Below, in pieces: positions 48,912-56,807 of a stretch of 64,000 bases of DNA. Both the position numbers and the translations under genes were made by a program. The stretch is from Conyzicola nivalis_A. Its GTDB lineage: Bacteria; Actinomycetota; Actinomycetes; Actinomycetales; Microbacteriaceae. Location: the NCBI RefSeq assembly GCF_040548875.1, contig NZ_JBEPSJ010000003.1, positions 248,001 to 312,000 of the forward strand, read 5' to 3'. The notes beneath the pieces are model-generated. The model saw only the letters and a list, made by a program, of their open reading frames with translations, searched no databases and was not told the DNA's origin. Each line of letters starts with the position of its first letter. Position 1 is the first letter of the stretch.

Positions 48912-50360
48912 ATGACCGACCAACTCGCGCCCAAGAAGCGCCGCCAGACCCGCATCGGCCTCGTCGCCGGCGGGCTCGCCGCCTACTGGCCGCAGTTTCC
49001 CGACCTGCTGCCGCAGCTGCAGGAGTCGAGCCGCTACGTCACCGCACGGTTCAACGAGCTCGACGCAGAGGTAGTCGACGTCGGTTTCGTCTCGGATGCG
49101 CAGGAGGCCACCACGGCGGCCGAGCGACTCCGCGTCGCGGACTGCGACCTCATCGTCATCTTCCTCACCACCTACCTCACTTCGTCGATGGTGCTGCCTA
49201 TCGCCCAGCGCGCGAAGACCCCCGTGCTCGTGATCGACCTCCAGCCCACCGAGGCGATGGACCACGCGAACTTCGACACCGGCAAGTGGCTCGCGTACTG
49301 CGGCCAGTGCCCCGTGCCCGAGGTCGCCAACGTCTTCAGACGCGCCGGCATCCCCTTCCGATCGGTCTCGGGCCACCTGAAGCAGGAGTCGGCCTGGACC
49401 CGCATCGACCAGTGGGTGCACGCGGCCGGGGTGCGCGGGGTGCTGCGCACCGCCCGCCACGGCCTGATGGGCCACCTCTACCCGGGCATGCTCGACGTGT
49501 CGACCGACCTCACGCTCGTGTCGACGCAGTTCGGCTCGCACGTCGAGGTGCTCGAGTTCGACGACCTGCGGGTGCGGGTCGCCGAGGTCACCGACGCGCA
49601 GGTGCGCGAGCGGATGGACCTCGCGCGCGAGCTCTTCACCCTCGATGCATCCGTCGACGACGACGACTTCTTCTGGGGCGCGAAGGTGTCTGTGGGGCTC
49701 GACCGCCTCGTCGACGACTTCGAGCTCGACTCGGCCGCCTACTACCACCGCGGCCTCGAGGGGGAGCAGCACGAACGGCTCGGCGCCGGCATGATCCTCG
49801 GATCGTCGCTGCTGACGGCGCGCGGCATCCCCTTCGTCGGCGAGTACGAGCTGCGCACCAGCCTCGCGATGCTCGCCGGCCACACCATCGGCGCCGGAGG
49901 CTCGTTCACCGAGATCCAGGCGCTCAACTTCTTCGACGGCGTCGTCGAGATGGGCCACGACGGTCCGGCGCACCTCGCCGTCTCCTCGGCGCAGCCGCTG
50001 CTTCGCGGGCTGGGCGTCTATCACGGCAAACGCGGCTACGGGGTCTCGGTCGAGTTCGACGTCAAGCAGGGTCCGGTCACGACGTTCGGCATCGGCCAGG
50101 ACCGCGACGGCAGCTTCAGTTTCATCACGAGCGAGGGCACCGTGGTCGACGGCCCGCTGCTGGCGATCGGCAACACCACGAGCCGCGTCGACTTCGGCGG
50201 CGACCCGGGTGAATGGGTCGACGAGTGGTCGCAGACCGGGGTCGGCCACCACTGGGCGCTCTGCGTCGGCCACCGTGCCGGCGACATCCGTGCCGCCGCG
50301 AGCCTGCTCGGAATCGAGCACAGACACGTCGACATGACCGAACTACCGAGATGGAGATAA
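48912..50360 (+). CDS. L-arabinose/L-fucose isomerase-like protein
   Basis: A 482-residue protein of the L-fucose/arabinose isomerase fold: an N-terminal Rossmann-like domain (RIGLVAGGLAAYWPQFPDLLPQL), VVDVGFVSDAQEATTAAERLRVADCDLIVIFLTTYL, and a metal-site region including GEYELRTSLAMLAG with the conserved Glu, and GHDGPAHL. Its place in the rhamnose operon, beside the dedicated RhaI isomerase, is unexpected. It may interconvert another 6-deoxyhexose (L-fucose, D-arabinose) taken up by the same transporter. Assignment to fold is solid, to substrate open. Confidence 0.78.
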   Translation: MTDQLAPKKRRQTRIGLVAGGLAAYWPQFPDLLPQLQESSRYVTARFNELDAEVVDVGFVSDAQEATTAAERLRVADCDLIVIFLTTYLTSSMVLPIAQRAKTPVLVIDLQPTEAMDHANFDTGKWLAYCGQCPVPEVANVFRRAGIPFRSVSGHLKQESAWTRIDQWVHAAGVRGVLRTARHGLMGHLYPGMLDVSTDLTLVSTQFGSHVEVLEFDDLRVRVAEVTDAQVRERMDLARELFTLDASVDDDDFFWGAKVSVGLDRLVDDFELDSAAYYHRGLEGEQHERLGAGMILGSSLLTARGIPFVGEYELRTSLAMLAGHTIGAGGSFTEIQALNFFDGVVEMGHDGPAHLAVSSAQPLLRGLGVYHGKRGYGVSVEFDVKQGPVTTFGIGQDRDGSFSFITSEGTVVDGPLLAIGNTTSRVDFGGDPGEWVDEWSQTGVGHHWALCVGHRAGDIRAAASLLGIEHRHVDMTELPRWR

Positions 50361-50364
50361 CCGG

Positions 50365-50703
50365 ATGACCCAGCGCGTGTGCTTCCAACTGCAAGTCAAA
50401 CCCGACCACATCGACGCCTACCGCGCCGCCCACGCCGCGGTCTGGCCCGACATGCTCGAGGCGTTGAAGAACACGGGGTGGAACAACTACTCGATCTTCA
50501 TGCGCCCCGACGGGCTGCTCATCGGCTACTTCGAGACGGAGAACCTCCAGGCCTCGCTCGACGGCATGGCCCAGACCGAGGTGAACGGCCGCTGGCAGGC
50601 CGCGATGGCCGAGCATTTCGTCGATCTCGACGTTCCGGCCGACCAGGCGTTCGACTACCTGACCGAGGTCTTCAACCTCGATGACCAACTTTCCCGGGTC
50701 TGA
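50365..50703 (+). CDS. rhaM: L-rhamnose mutarotase
   Basis: A 112-residue RhaM/RhaU protein that equilibrates the alpha and beta anomers of L-rhamnose before isomerisation. The family pattern is clear: MTQRVCFQLQVKPDHIDAYRAAHAAVWPDMLEAL with the catalytic His, NYSIFMRPDGLLIGYFET and the W-containing NGRWQAAMAEHF segment. It follows the isomerase-like gene by 4 nt with a GGAGAT ribosome site. Confidence 0.93.
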   Translation: MTQRVCFQLQVKPDHIDAYRAAHAAVWPDMLEALKNTGWNNYSIFMRPDGLLIGYFETENLQASLDGMAQTEVNGRWQAAMAEHFVDLDVPADQAFDYLTEVFNLDDQLSRV

Positions 50704-50732
50704 TTGTGGAACCCGGCACCAGCCGGTACAGT
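50704..50732 (+). promoter_or_regulatory. Predicted internal promoter before rhaI
   Basis: TTGTGG (50704-50709) and TACAGT (50727-50732) are spaced 17 bp in the 97-bp gap after rhaM. With the operator that follows, it indicates separately controlled transcription of rhaI, rhaD and rhaB. Confidence 0.55.
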
Positions 50733-50736
50733 GGCA

Positions 50737-50752
50737 ATTGAAACGATTCATT
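50737..50752. promoter_or_regulatory. Rhamnose-locus operator 2
   Basis: ATTGAAACGATTCATT, with core TGAAACGATTCA (palindromic apart from the two central W positions), shares ACGATTCA with the site before the transporter. It follows the predicted -10 by a few bases, where a bound LacI would repress. Confidence 0.8.
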
Positions 50753-50800
50753 CACGGCCGTTCAGCGGCATCGTGAAGACATAAGACAGAGAGAATTCCA

Positions 50801-51967
50801 ATGGCGAAATTCAGCGACATCTCCACGGCGCTCGAGACCCAGGCGATCGAGCTCCCCTCCTGGGCGTTCGGCAACTCCGGCACACGCTTCAAGGTCTTCG
50901 GCACGCCGGGAACCCCGCGCACGCCGCAGGAGAAGATCGCCGACGCGGCCAAGGTCAACGAGTACACCGGCCTCTCCCCCACGGTCGCGCTGCACATCCC
51001 CTGGGACAAGGTCGACGACTACTCGGCGCTCCGCCGCTACGCAGGCGACCTGGGGCTCGAGCTCGGCACGATCAACAGCAACACCTTCCAGGACGACGAC
51101 TACAAGTTCGGGTCGCTCACGCACACCGACCCGAAGATCCGCCAGAAGGCCATCGACCACCACTACGAGTGCATCGAGATCATGGATGCGACCGGCTCGC
51201 GCGACCTGAAGATCTGGCTCGCGGACGGCACCAACTACCCCGGCCAGGGCGACATCCGCGGACGCCAGGACCGCCTCGCCGACTCCCTCGCCTCGATCTA
51301 CGCACGTATCGGCGAGACGCAGCGGCTCGTGCTCGAGTACAAGTTCTTCGAGCCCGCTTTCTATCACACCGACGTTCCCGACTGGGGAACCTCCTACGCC
51401 CAGGTCGCCGCCCTCGGCGACCGCGCCCTCGTCTGCCTCGACACCGGCCACCACGCTCCCGGCACCAACATCGAGTTCATCGTCGCCCAGCTGCTGCGCC
51501 TCGGAAAACTCGGGAGCTTCGACTTCAACTCGCGCTTCTACGCCGACGACGACCTCATCGTCGGCGCCGCCGACCCGTTCCAGCTCTTCCGCATCATCTA
51601 CGAGGTCATCCGCGGCGGCGGCTACGGACCCGCCTCCGACGTGGCGTTCATGCTCGACCAGTGCCACAACGTCGAAGACAAGATCCCCGGGCAGATGCGC
51701 TCGGTGCTCAACGTGCAGGAGATGACGGCGCGCGCGCTGCTCGTCGACGGCACGGCGCTCAAGGCCGCGCAGGACGCGGGCGACGTGCTCGGAGCCAACG
51801 CGATCCTCATGGACGCGTTCTACACCGACGTGCGCGCCGACCTCGCCCAGTGGCGCGCCACCCGGGGGCTGCCCTCCGACCCGATGGCGGCCTATGCCGC
51901 ATCCGGATACCAGAAGAAGATCGCCGAAGAACGAGTGGGCGGCCTGCAGGCCGGCTGGGGAGCGTAA
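50801..51967 (+). CDS. rhaI: L-rhamnose isomerase, Gram-positive (xylose-isomerase-like) type
   Basis: A 388-residue TIM-barrel isomerase, L-rhamnose to L-rhamnulose, of the actinobacterial RhaI type (not the longer RhaA type). Visible are the LEYKFFEPAFYHTDVPDWG strand with the catalytic Glu, LVCLDTGHHAPGTNIEFIVAQLLRLGKLGSFDFNSRFYADDDL with metal ligands, and the C-terminal EMTARALLVDGTALKAAQ helix. AGAGAGAATTCC precedes the ATG. It is followed by rhaD with a 3-nt gap. Confidence 0.93.
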   Translation: MAKFSDISTALETQAIELPSWAFGNSGTRFKVFGTPGTPRTPQEKIADAAKVNEYTGLSPTVALHIPWDKVDDYSALRRYAGDLGLELGTINSNTFQDDDYKFGSLTHTDPKIRQKAIDHHYECIEIMDATGSRDLKIWLADGTNYPGQGDIRGRQDRLADSLASIYARIGETQRLVLEYKFFEPAFYHTDVPDWGTSYAQVAALGDRALVCLDTGHHAPGTNIEFIVAQLLRLGKLGSFDFNSRFYADDDLIVGAADPFQLFRIIYEVIRGGGYGPASDVAFMLDQCHNVEDKIPGQMRSVLNVQEMTARALLVDGTALKAAQDAGDVLGANAILMDAFYTDVRADLAQWRATRGLPSDPMAAYAASGYQKKIAEERVGGLQAGWGA

Positions 51968-51970
51968 CCG

Positions 51971-54007
51971 ATGACCAACCAAGCAGCAGCAGACCTGATC
52001 GCCCGGTCGAACCGTCTGGGCTCCGACCCGCGCGTGACGAACTACGCCGGCGGCAACACCTCCGCCAAGGGGACCGAGATCGACCCGGCGACGGGCGAGG
52101 AGGTCGAACTGCTCTGGGTCAAGGGATCCGGCGGCGACCTCGGCACCCTTAAGGAGGCGGGCCTCGCGGTGCTGCGCGTAGACCGCGTGCGGGCGCTGGA
52201 GAACGTCTATCCCGGACTCGAGCGCGAAGACGAGATGGTGGCCGCGTTCGACTACACCCTGCACGGCAAGGGCGGAGCGGCACCCTCGATCGACACCGCG
52301 ATGCACGCGCTCGTCGACGCGGCGCACGTCGACCACCTGCACCCCGACGCCGGCATCGCGTTCGCGACAGCCGCAGACGGCGAGGAGCTCACCGCCAAGG
52401 CTTTCGGCGGCAAGGTCGCGTGGGTCGACTGGCGCCGCCCCGGCTTCCAGCTCGGACTCGACATCGCCGCGATCAAGGACGCGAATCCCGACGCCGTCGG
52501 CGTGATCCTCGGCGGCCACGGCATCACCGCCTGGGGCGACACGAGCGACGAGGCCGAGGCCAACTCGCTCTGGATCATCAAGACCGCGGAAGACTACATC
52601 GCCGAGAACGGCAAGTCGCACCCCTTCGGCGACGACCTCCCCGGCTACGGCGCCCTCCCCTCGGAGGAGCGCCTCGCCAAGGCCGCGGCCCTCGCCGCCC
52701 ACCTGCGCGGGCTCGCCTCGACAGACAAGGCCCAGGTCGGCAGCTTCACGGATGCCACGGTGGTGACCGACTTCCTCGGACTCGCCGAGCACCCGAGGCT
52801 AGCGGCCCTGGGCACAAGCTGCCCCGACCACTTCCTGCGCACCAAGGTCAAGCCGCTGCTGCTCGACCTGCCCGCCTCGGCCACTGTCGAGGAGTCGATC
52901 GCGCGCCTCGACGAGCTGCACGCCCAGTACCGCGCCGACTACCAGGCGTACTACGACGCATATGCGGCTGACGACAGTCCTTCCATCCGCGGCGCCGACC
53001 CGGCCATCATCCTCATCCCGGGCGTCGGCATGTTCAGCTACGGCGCGAACAAGCAGACCGCCCGCGTCGCCGGCGAGTTCTACATCAACGCGATCAACGT
53101 GATGCGCGGCGCCGAGGCCATCTCGAGCTACGCGCCGATCTCCGACGAGGAGAAATTCCGCATCGAGTACTGGTCGCTCGAGGAGGCGAAGCTGCAGCGC
53201 CTGCCGAAACCCAAGCCGCTCGCCGGACGCATCGCCCTGGTAACCGGTGCCGCATCCGGAATCGGCAAGGCCATCGCCACCCGCCTCGCCGCGGAGGGCG
53301 CGTGCGTCGTCATCGCCGACCTCGACCTCGAGAAGGCCCAGGCGGCCGCGGCGGAACTCGGCAACACCGACGTCGCGATCGGCGTTCAGGCCAACGTCAC
53401 CAGCGAGGAGGAGGTGCAGGCGTCGATCGACGCCGCGCTGCTCGCCTTCGGCGGCCTCGACCTCGTGGTGAACAACGCCGGGCTGTCGCTGTCGAAGTCG
53501 CTGCTCGACACGACCGTCGCCGACTGGGACCTGCAGCACAACGTGATGGCGAAGGGCTCGTTCCTCGTCTCCCGCGCCGCGGCCCGCGTGCTGATCGACC
53601 AGAAGCTCGGCGGCGACATCATCTACATCTCGAGCAAGAACTCCGTCTTCGCCGGCCCGAACAACATCGCCTACTCGGCGACGAAGGCCGACCAGGCGCA
53701 CCAGGTGCGGCTGCTCGCGGCCGAGCTCGGCGAGTACGGCGTCAAGGTCAACGGCATCAACCCCGACGGCGTCGTGCGCGGCTCGGGCATCTTCTCCAGC
53801 GGCTGGGGCGCGAAGCGCGCGGCGGTCTACGGGGTCCCGGAGGAGGAGCTCGGCAAGTACTACGCCCAGCGCACCCTGCTCAAGCGCGAGGTGCTGCCCG
53901 AGAACGTCGCCAACGCCGTCTTCGTGCTCTGCACCAGCGACCTCAGCCACACGACCGGGCTGCACATCCCGGTCGACGCGGGCGTCGCCGCGGCCTTCCT
54001 GCGATGA
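51971..54007 (+). CDS. rhaD: Bifunctional rhamnulose-1-phosphate aldolase / lactaldehyde dehydrogenase
   Basis: A 678-residue fusion. Residues 1-400 form a class II aldolase domain (zinc-site AAHVDHLHPDAGIAF near 120 and GVILGGHGITAWGD near 180) that splits L-rhamnulose 1-phosphate into dihydroxyacetone phosphate and L-lactaldehyde. Residues about 418-678 are a short-chain dehydrogenase: glycine motif TGAASGIGK, NNAG near 500 and the catalytic YSATK (Tyr568, Lys572), oxidising lactaldehyde. This combination is the known RhaD/RhaEW type of Bacillus and actinobacteria. It follows rhaI by 3 nt. Confidence 0.95.
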   Translation: MTNQAAADLIARSNRLGSDPRVTNYAGGNTSAKGTEIDPATGEEVELLWVKGSGGDLGTLKEAGLAVLRVDRVRALENVYPGLEREDEMVAAFDYTLHGKGGAAPSIDTAMHALVDAAHVDHLHPDAGIAFATAADGEELTAKAFGGKVAWVDWRRPGFQLGLDIAAIKDANPDAVGVILGGHGITAWGDTSDEAEANSLWIIKTAEDYIAENGKSHPFGDDLPGYGALPSEERLAKAAALAAHLRGLASTDKAQVGSFTDATVVTDFLGLAEHPRLAALGTSCPDHFLRTKVKPLLLDLPASATVEESIARLDELHAQYRADYQAYYDAYAADDSPSIRGADPAIILIPGVGMFSYGANKQTARVAGEFYINAINVMRGAEAISSYAPISDEEKFRIEYWSLEEAKLQRLPKPKPLAGRIALVTGAASGIGKAIATRLAAEGACVVIADLDLEKAQAAAAELGNTDVAIGVQANVTSEEEVQASIDAALLAFGGLDLVVNNAGLSLSKSLLDTTVADWDLQHNVMAKGSFLVSRAAARVLIDQKLGGDIIYISSKNSVFAGPNNIAYSATKADQAHQVRLLAAELGEYGVKVNGINPDGVVRGSGIFSSGWGAKRAAVYGVPEEELGKYYAQRTLLKREVLPENVANAVFVLCTSDLSHTTGLHIPVDAGVAAAFLR

Positions 54008-54020
54008 CGGAGCAGCTGCG

Positions 54021-55436
54021 ATGACCACCGCCGTCGCCGCCGTCGACCTCGGGGCGACGAGCGGGCGGGTGATCCTCGGCGCCGTCTCGGCGAACGAGCT
54101 GAGCATCCGCCCGGTCGCGCGCTTTCCGAACACCCCGGTGCGCACGGTCGACGGGCTGCACTGGAACATCCTCGAGCTCTACCGCAGCGTGGTCGCCGGC
54201 CTCGGCGCGGCCGCGCGCGAGGAGCCGGCGATCGCGAGCATCGGCATCGACTCCTGGGCGGTCGACTACGCGCTGATGCGCGGCGGGCGCATGCTCGGCA
54301 CCCCGTACCACTACCGCGACGAACGCAACACGGCCGCCGTCGACGACGTGCACTCCGTCGTCTCGGCGGAGGAGCTCTACGCCGCGAACGGCCTGCAGCA
54401 CCTGCCGTTCAACACGGTGTTCCAGCTCGCGGCCGACCGCGCAGCCGGCATGCTCGAGGCGGCGGAGTCGCTGCTGCTGGTGCCCGACCTGCTCGCCTAC
54501 TGGATGACCGGACGGCAGATCGCCGAGCGCACCAACGCGTCGACGACCGGGCTGGTGAACGTGCGCACCGGGCGGTGGGACGACGCGTTGATCGAGCGCC
54601 TCGCACTGCCACGCTCGCTCTTTCCCGAGCTGGTCGACGCCGGCACGGGCATCGGTGCCCTGCTGCCCGAACTGCGGCGCGAGACCGGGATCGGCGCCTC
54701 GACGACGGTGACCGCCGTCGGGTCGCACGACACGGCATCCGCGGTTCTCGCAGTTCCGGCGCTGCACGACGACTTCGCCTACATCTCGTGCGGAACCTGG
54801 GGGCTCGTCGGCGTCGAGCTCGAGGCGCCCGAGCTGTCGGAGGCGGGACGGCTCGCCAACTTCACCAACGAGGGCGGCGTCGACGGCACCGTGCGCTACC
54901 TGCACAACGTCATGGGCCTCTGGCTGTTGAGCGAGTCGGTGCGCGAGTGGGAGCGCGACGGCTCGACGATCTCGCTGCCGGCGCTGCTCGCAGCCGCGAC
55001 GGACGTCACCGCACCGGTCGCCGTCTTCGACGCCAACGACCCGCGGTTCCTGGCGCCGGGCGACATGCCCGCGCGCATCGCCGAGTGGTGCCGCGAGAAC
55101 TCGCGGCCCATTCCGCAGAGCCGGGCCGAGTTCGTGCGCAGCATCGTCGAGAGCCTCGCCGACGCCTTCGCACGCGCGGTCGCGACGGCCGCGCAGCTCT
55201 CGGGAAAGACCGTGTCGGTGATCCACGTCGTCGGCGGCGGGTCGCAGAACGAGCTGCTCTGCCAGCTGCTGGCCGACCGTGCCGGGCTGCCGGTGCTCGC
55301 CGGCCCGGTCGAGGCGACGGCGATCGGCAACGTGCTCGTGCAGGCGCGCACCGCCGGGCTCGTCAGCGGAAGCCGGGACGCGCTGCGCTCGCTGGTGGCA
55401 GCGTCGTTCGCGCCGCGGCTGTACTCGCCGCGCTGA
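54021..55436 (+). CDS. rhaB: Rhamnulokinase
   Basis: A 471-residue FGGY-family kinase, ATP + L-rhamnulose to rhamnulose 1-phosphate. The N-terminal AVDLGATSGRVILGAVS is the ATP/sugar phosphate loop, GIDSWAVDYALM the substrate strand, SHDTASAVLAVPAL and YISCGTWGLVGVEL the second domain, and VVGGGSQNELLCQLLADRAGLPV the signature near the C terminus. ATG at 54021 lies 13 nt after the rhaD stop; GGAGCAGC precedes it. It is the last gene of the rhamnose operon. Confidence 0.94.
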   Translation: MTTAVAAVDLGATSGRVILGAVSANELSIRPVARFPNTPVRTVDGLHWNILELYRSVVAGLGAAAREEPAIASIGIDSWAVDYALMRGGRMLGTPYHYRDERNTAAVDDVHSVVSAEELYAANGLQHLPFNTVFQLAADRAAGMLEAAESLLLVPDLLAYWMTGRQIAERTNASTTGLVNVRTGRWDDALIERLALPRSLFPELVDAGTGIGALLPELRRETGIGASTTVTAVGSHDTASAVLAVPALHDDFAYISCGTWGLVGVELEAPELSEAGRLANFTNEGGVDGTVRYLHNVMGLWLLSESVREWERDGSTISLPALLAAATDVTAPVAVFDANDPRFLAPGDMPARIAEWCRENSRPIPQSRAEFVRSIVESLADAFARAVATAAQLSGKTVSVIHVVGGGSQNELLCQLLADRAGLPVLAGPVEATAIGNVLVQARTAGLVSGSRDALRSLVAASFAPRLYSPR

Positions 55437-55493
55437 ACCCGAGCGGCGGCGGCCAGCGGCGCATCCGCCCGCCCGTGCCCTGCGCTGCCGTGC

Positions 55494-55581
55494 GCTGCCA
55501 AATGAAGGAGATCTCGCGGTCGGGTCACACCTTTCCGCGGCTCAGCGGACCTTCGGCGCCGGATCTCCTTCATTCGGCAGC
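55494..55581. repeat. 20-bp-arm inverted repeat spanning the rhaB/MFS convergence
   Basis: GCTGCCAAATGAAGGAGATC (55494-55513) and its reverse complement with one mismatch (55562-55581) flank a 48-nt GC-rich loop. The right arm encodes the LPNEGDP tail of the convergent MFS protein. Such arms can form a strong bidirectional terminator, but their length and near identity also suggest a miniature mobile or REP-like element. Confidence 0.85.
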
Positions 55582-56807
55582 GAGACGGGTACGCGGCGCC
55601 GACGGAACGCGAACACGAACGTCGCGAGCGCCGCTCCCTCGAGCACCAGCATGATCACGACCGTCGCGGTCGGGGTGGCGACGCCGAACAGGCCCGCGAT
55701 CGGCGACGACACCGCGGCGAAGATCATGTTCGAGGCGCCGAGCATCGACGCCGCGGTCCCGGCACGCAGCGCGTGCGGTTCCAGCGCGAAGGCCTGCAGC
55801 GCCGGCCCGACCAGCCCGAACGCCGTCGTGAAGAACAGCAGCGGCACGAGGAAGCCGAAGAACCCGGCACCCGGCAGCGCGAGCACGCTCACCAGCAGCG
55901 CCGTCGCCGAGACCACGAGCGCGCTCATGCCGATGAGCACGATGCGACGCGGCTCGAACCTTCGCGACAGCCGGGCGCTCACCTGCGCGCCGACGATCAT
56001 CAGCGCGCCGTGCCCGCCGAACGCGATCGCGTACTCCGTGGGCGTGAGCCCGTAGACGTCCTGGAACAGGAACGCGCTCGACGCCATATACGTCATCATC
56101 CCGGCGAACATCAGGCCCCCGCCGACCACCACGGCCCGGAACACCGGCGACCCGAGCAGCACCCGGTAGTCGTCGCGCGCCGTCGCACCCTCGCGCAGAG
56201 CCCGGCGCGATGGCGGATTCGTCTCCGACCGCAGGAACACCGTGAACGCGAGCACCACGAGCACGCAGCCGTAGCCGGTGAGCACCCAGAACAGCCCGCG
56301 CCAGTCGGTGACGGTGAGCAGCTGCGCGCCGAGCGCCGGCGAGAGCACCACGAAGAAGCCGCTGATCACCGAGAGGTTCGCGATGAACCGCAGCATCGCC
56401 GGCCCCGACACGGTGTCGCGCACCAGCGCGATGCCGATCACCGCGCACGCGGCCGCGCCCAGACCCTGCGCGAACCGGCTGACGACCAGCCACTCGATCG
56501 ACGGGGCGAGCGCGCACGAGACCGTGGCGACCGTGTAGATCAGCAGCGCGACCGCGAGCGGCCTGGTGCGCCCCACCGCGTCGGAGATCGGCCCGGCCGC
56601 GAGCTGGCCGATCGCCATGCCGATGAACGCCCCGGTGAGGGTGAACTGCACGAGCGCCGGCGTGGTGCCGAGCTCGTCCTGCAACTGCGGGAACGACGGC
56701 AGGTAGAGGTCCATCGTCAGCGGCCAGATGGCCTGCAGCATTCCGAGCGAGACGATGAACATCAACCGGCGCCGGCCGTCGGCGCGCATCCGACCGGTCG
56801 GGGTCAC
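55542..56807 (-). CDS. Bcr/CflA-type MFS transporter
   Basis: A 421-residue drug:H+ antiporter-like MFS protein with 12 predicted helices. Family landmarks are LQAIWPLTMDLYLPSFPQLQDELGT at the first loop and QLAAGPISDAVGRTRPLAVALLIY (motif A). Members export chloramphenicol, bicyclomycin or sugars. Here the GTG start overlaps the GH42 stop (GTGA), so it belongs to the LacI-controlled galactoside operon; a role in exporting galactose or surplus sugar is possible but unproved. Its last residues are encoded within an inverted repeat. Confidence 0.85.
   Translation of the reverse strand: MTPTGRMRADGRRRLMFIVSLGMLQAIWPLTMDLYLPSFPQLQDELGTTPALVQFTLTGAFIGMAIGQLAAGPISDAVGRTRPLAVALLIYTVATVSCALAPSIEWLVVSRFAQGLGAAACAVIGIALVRDTVSGPAMLRFIANLSVISGFFVVLSPALGAQLLTVTDWRGLFWVLTGYGCVLVVLAFTVFLRSETNPPSRRALREGATARDDYRVLLGSPVFRAVVVGGGLMFAGMMTYMASSAFLFQDVYGLTPTEYAIAFGGHGALMIVGAQVSARLSRRFEPRRIVLIGMSALVVSATALLVSVLALPGAGFFGFLVPLLFFTTAFGLVGPALQAFALEPHALRAGTAASMLGASNMIFAAVSSPIAGLFGVATPTATVVIMLVLEGAALATFVFAFRRRRVPVSLPNEGDPAPKVR

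Noticed and set aside
47829..50327. An 832-codon minus-strand frame across the rhamnose genes
   Set aside because: It spans three real plus-strand genes and the repeat-containing gap and has no recognisable domain; it is an antisense shadow.
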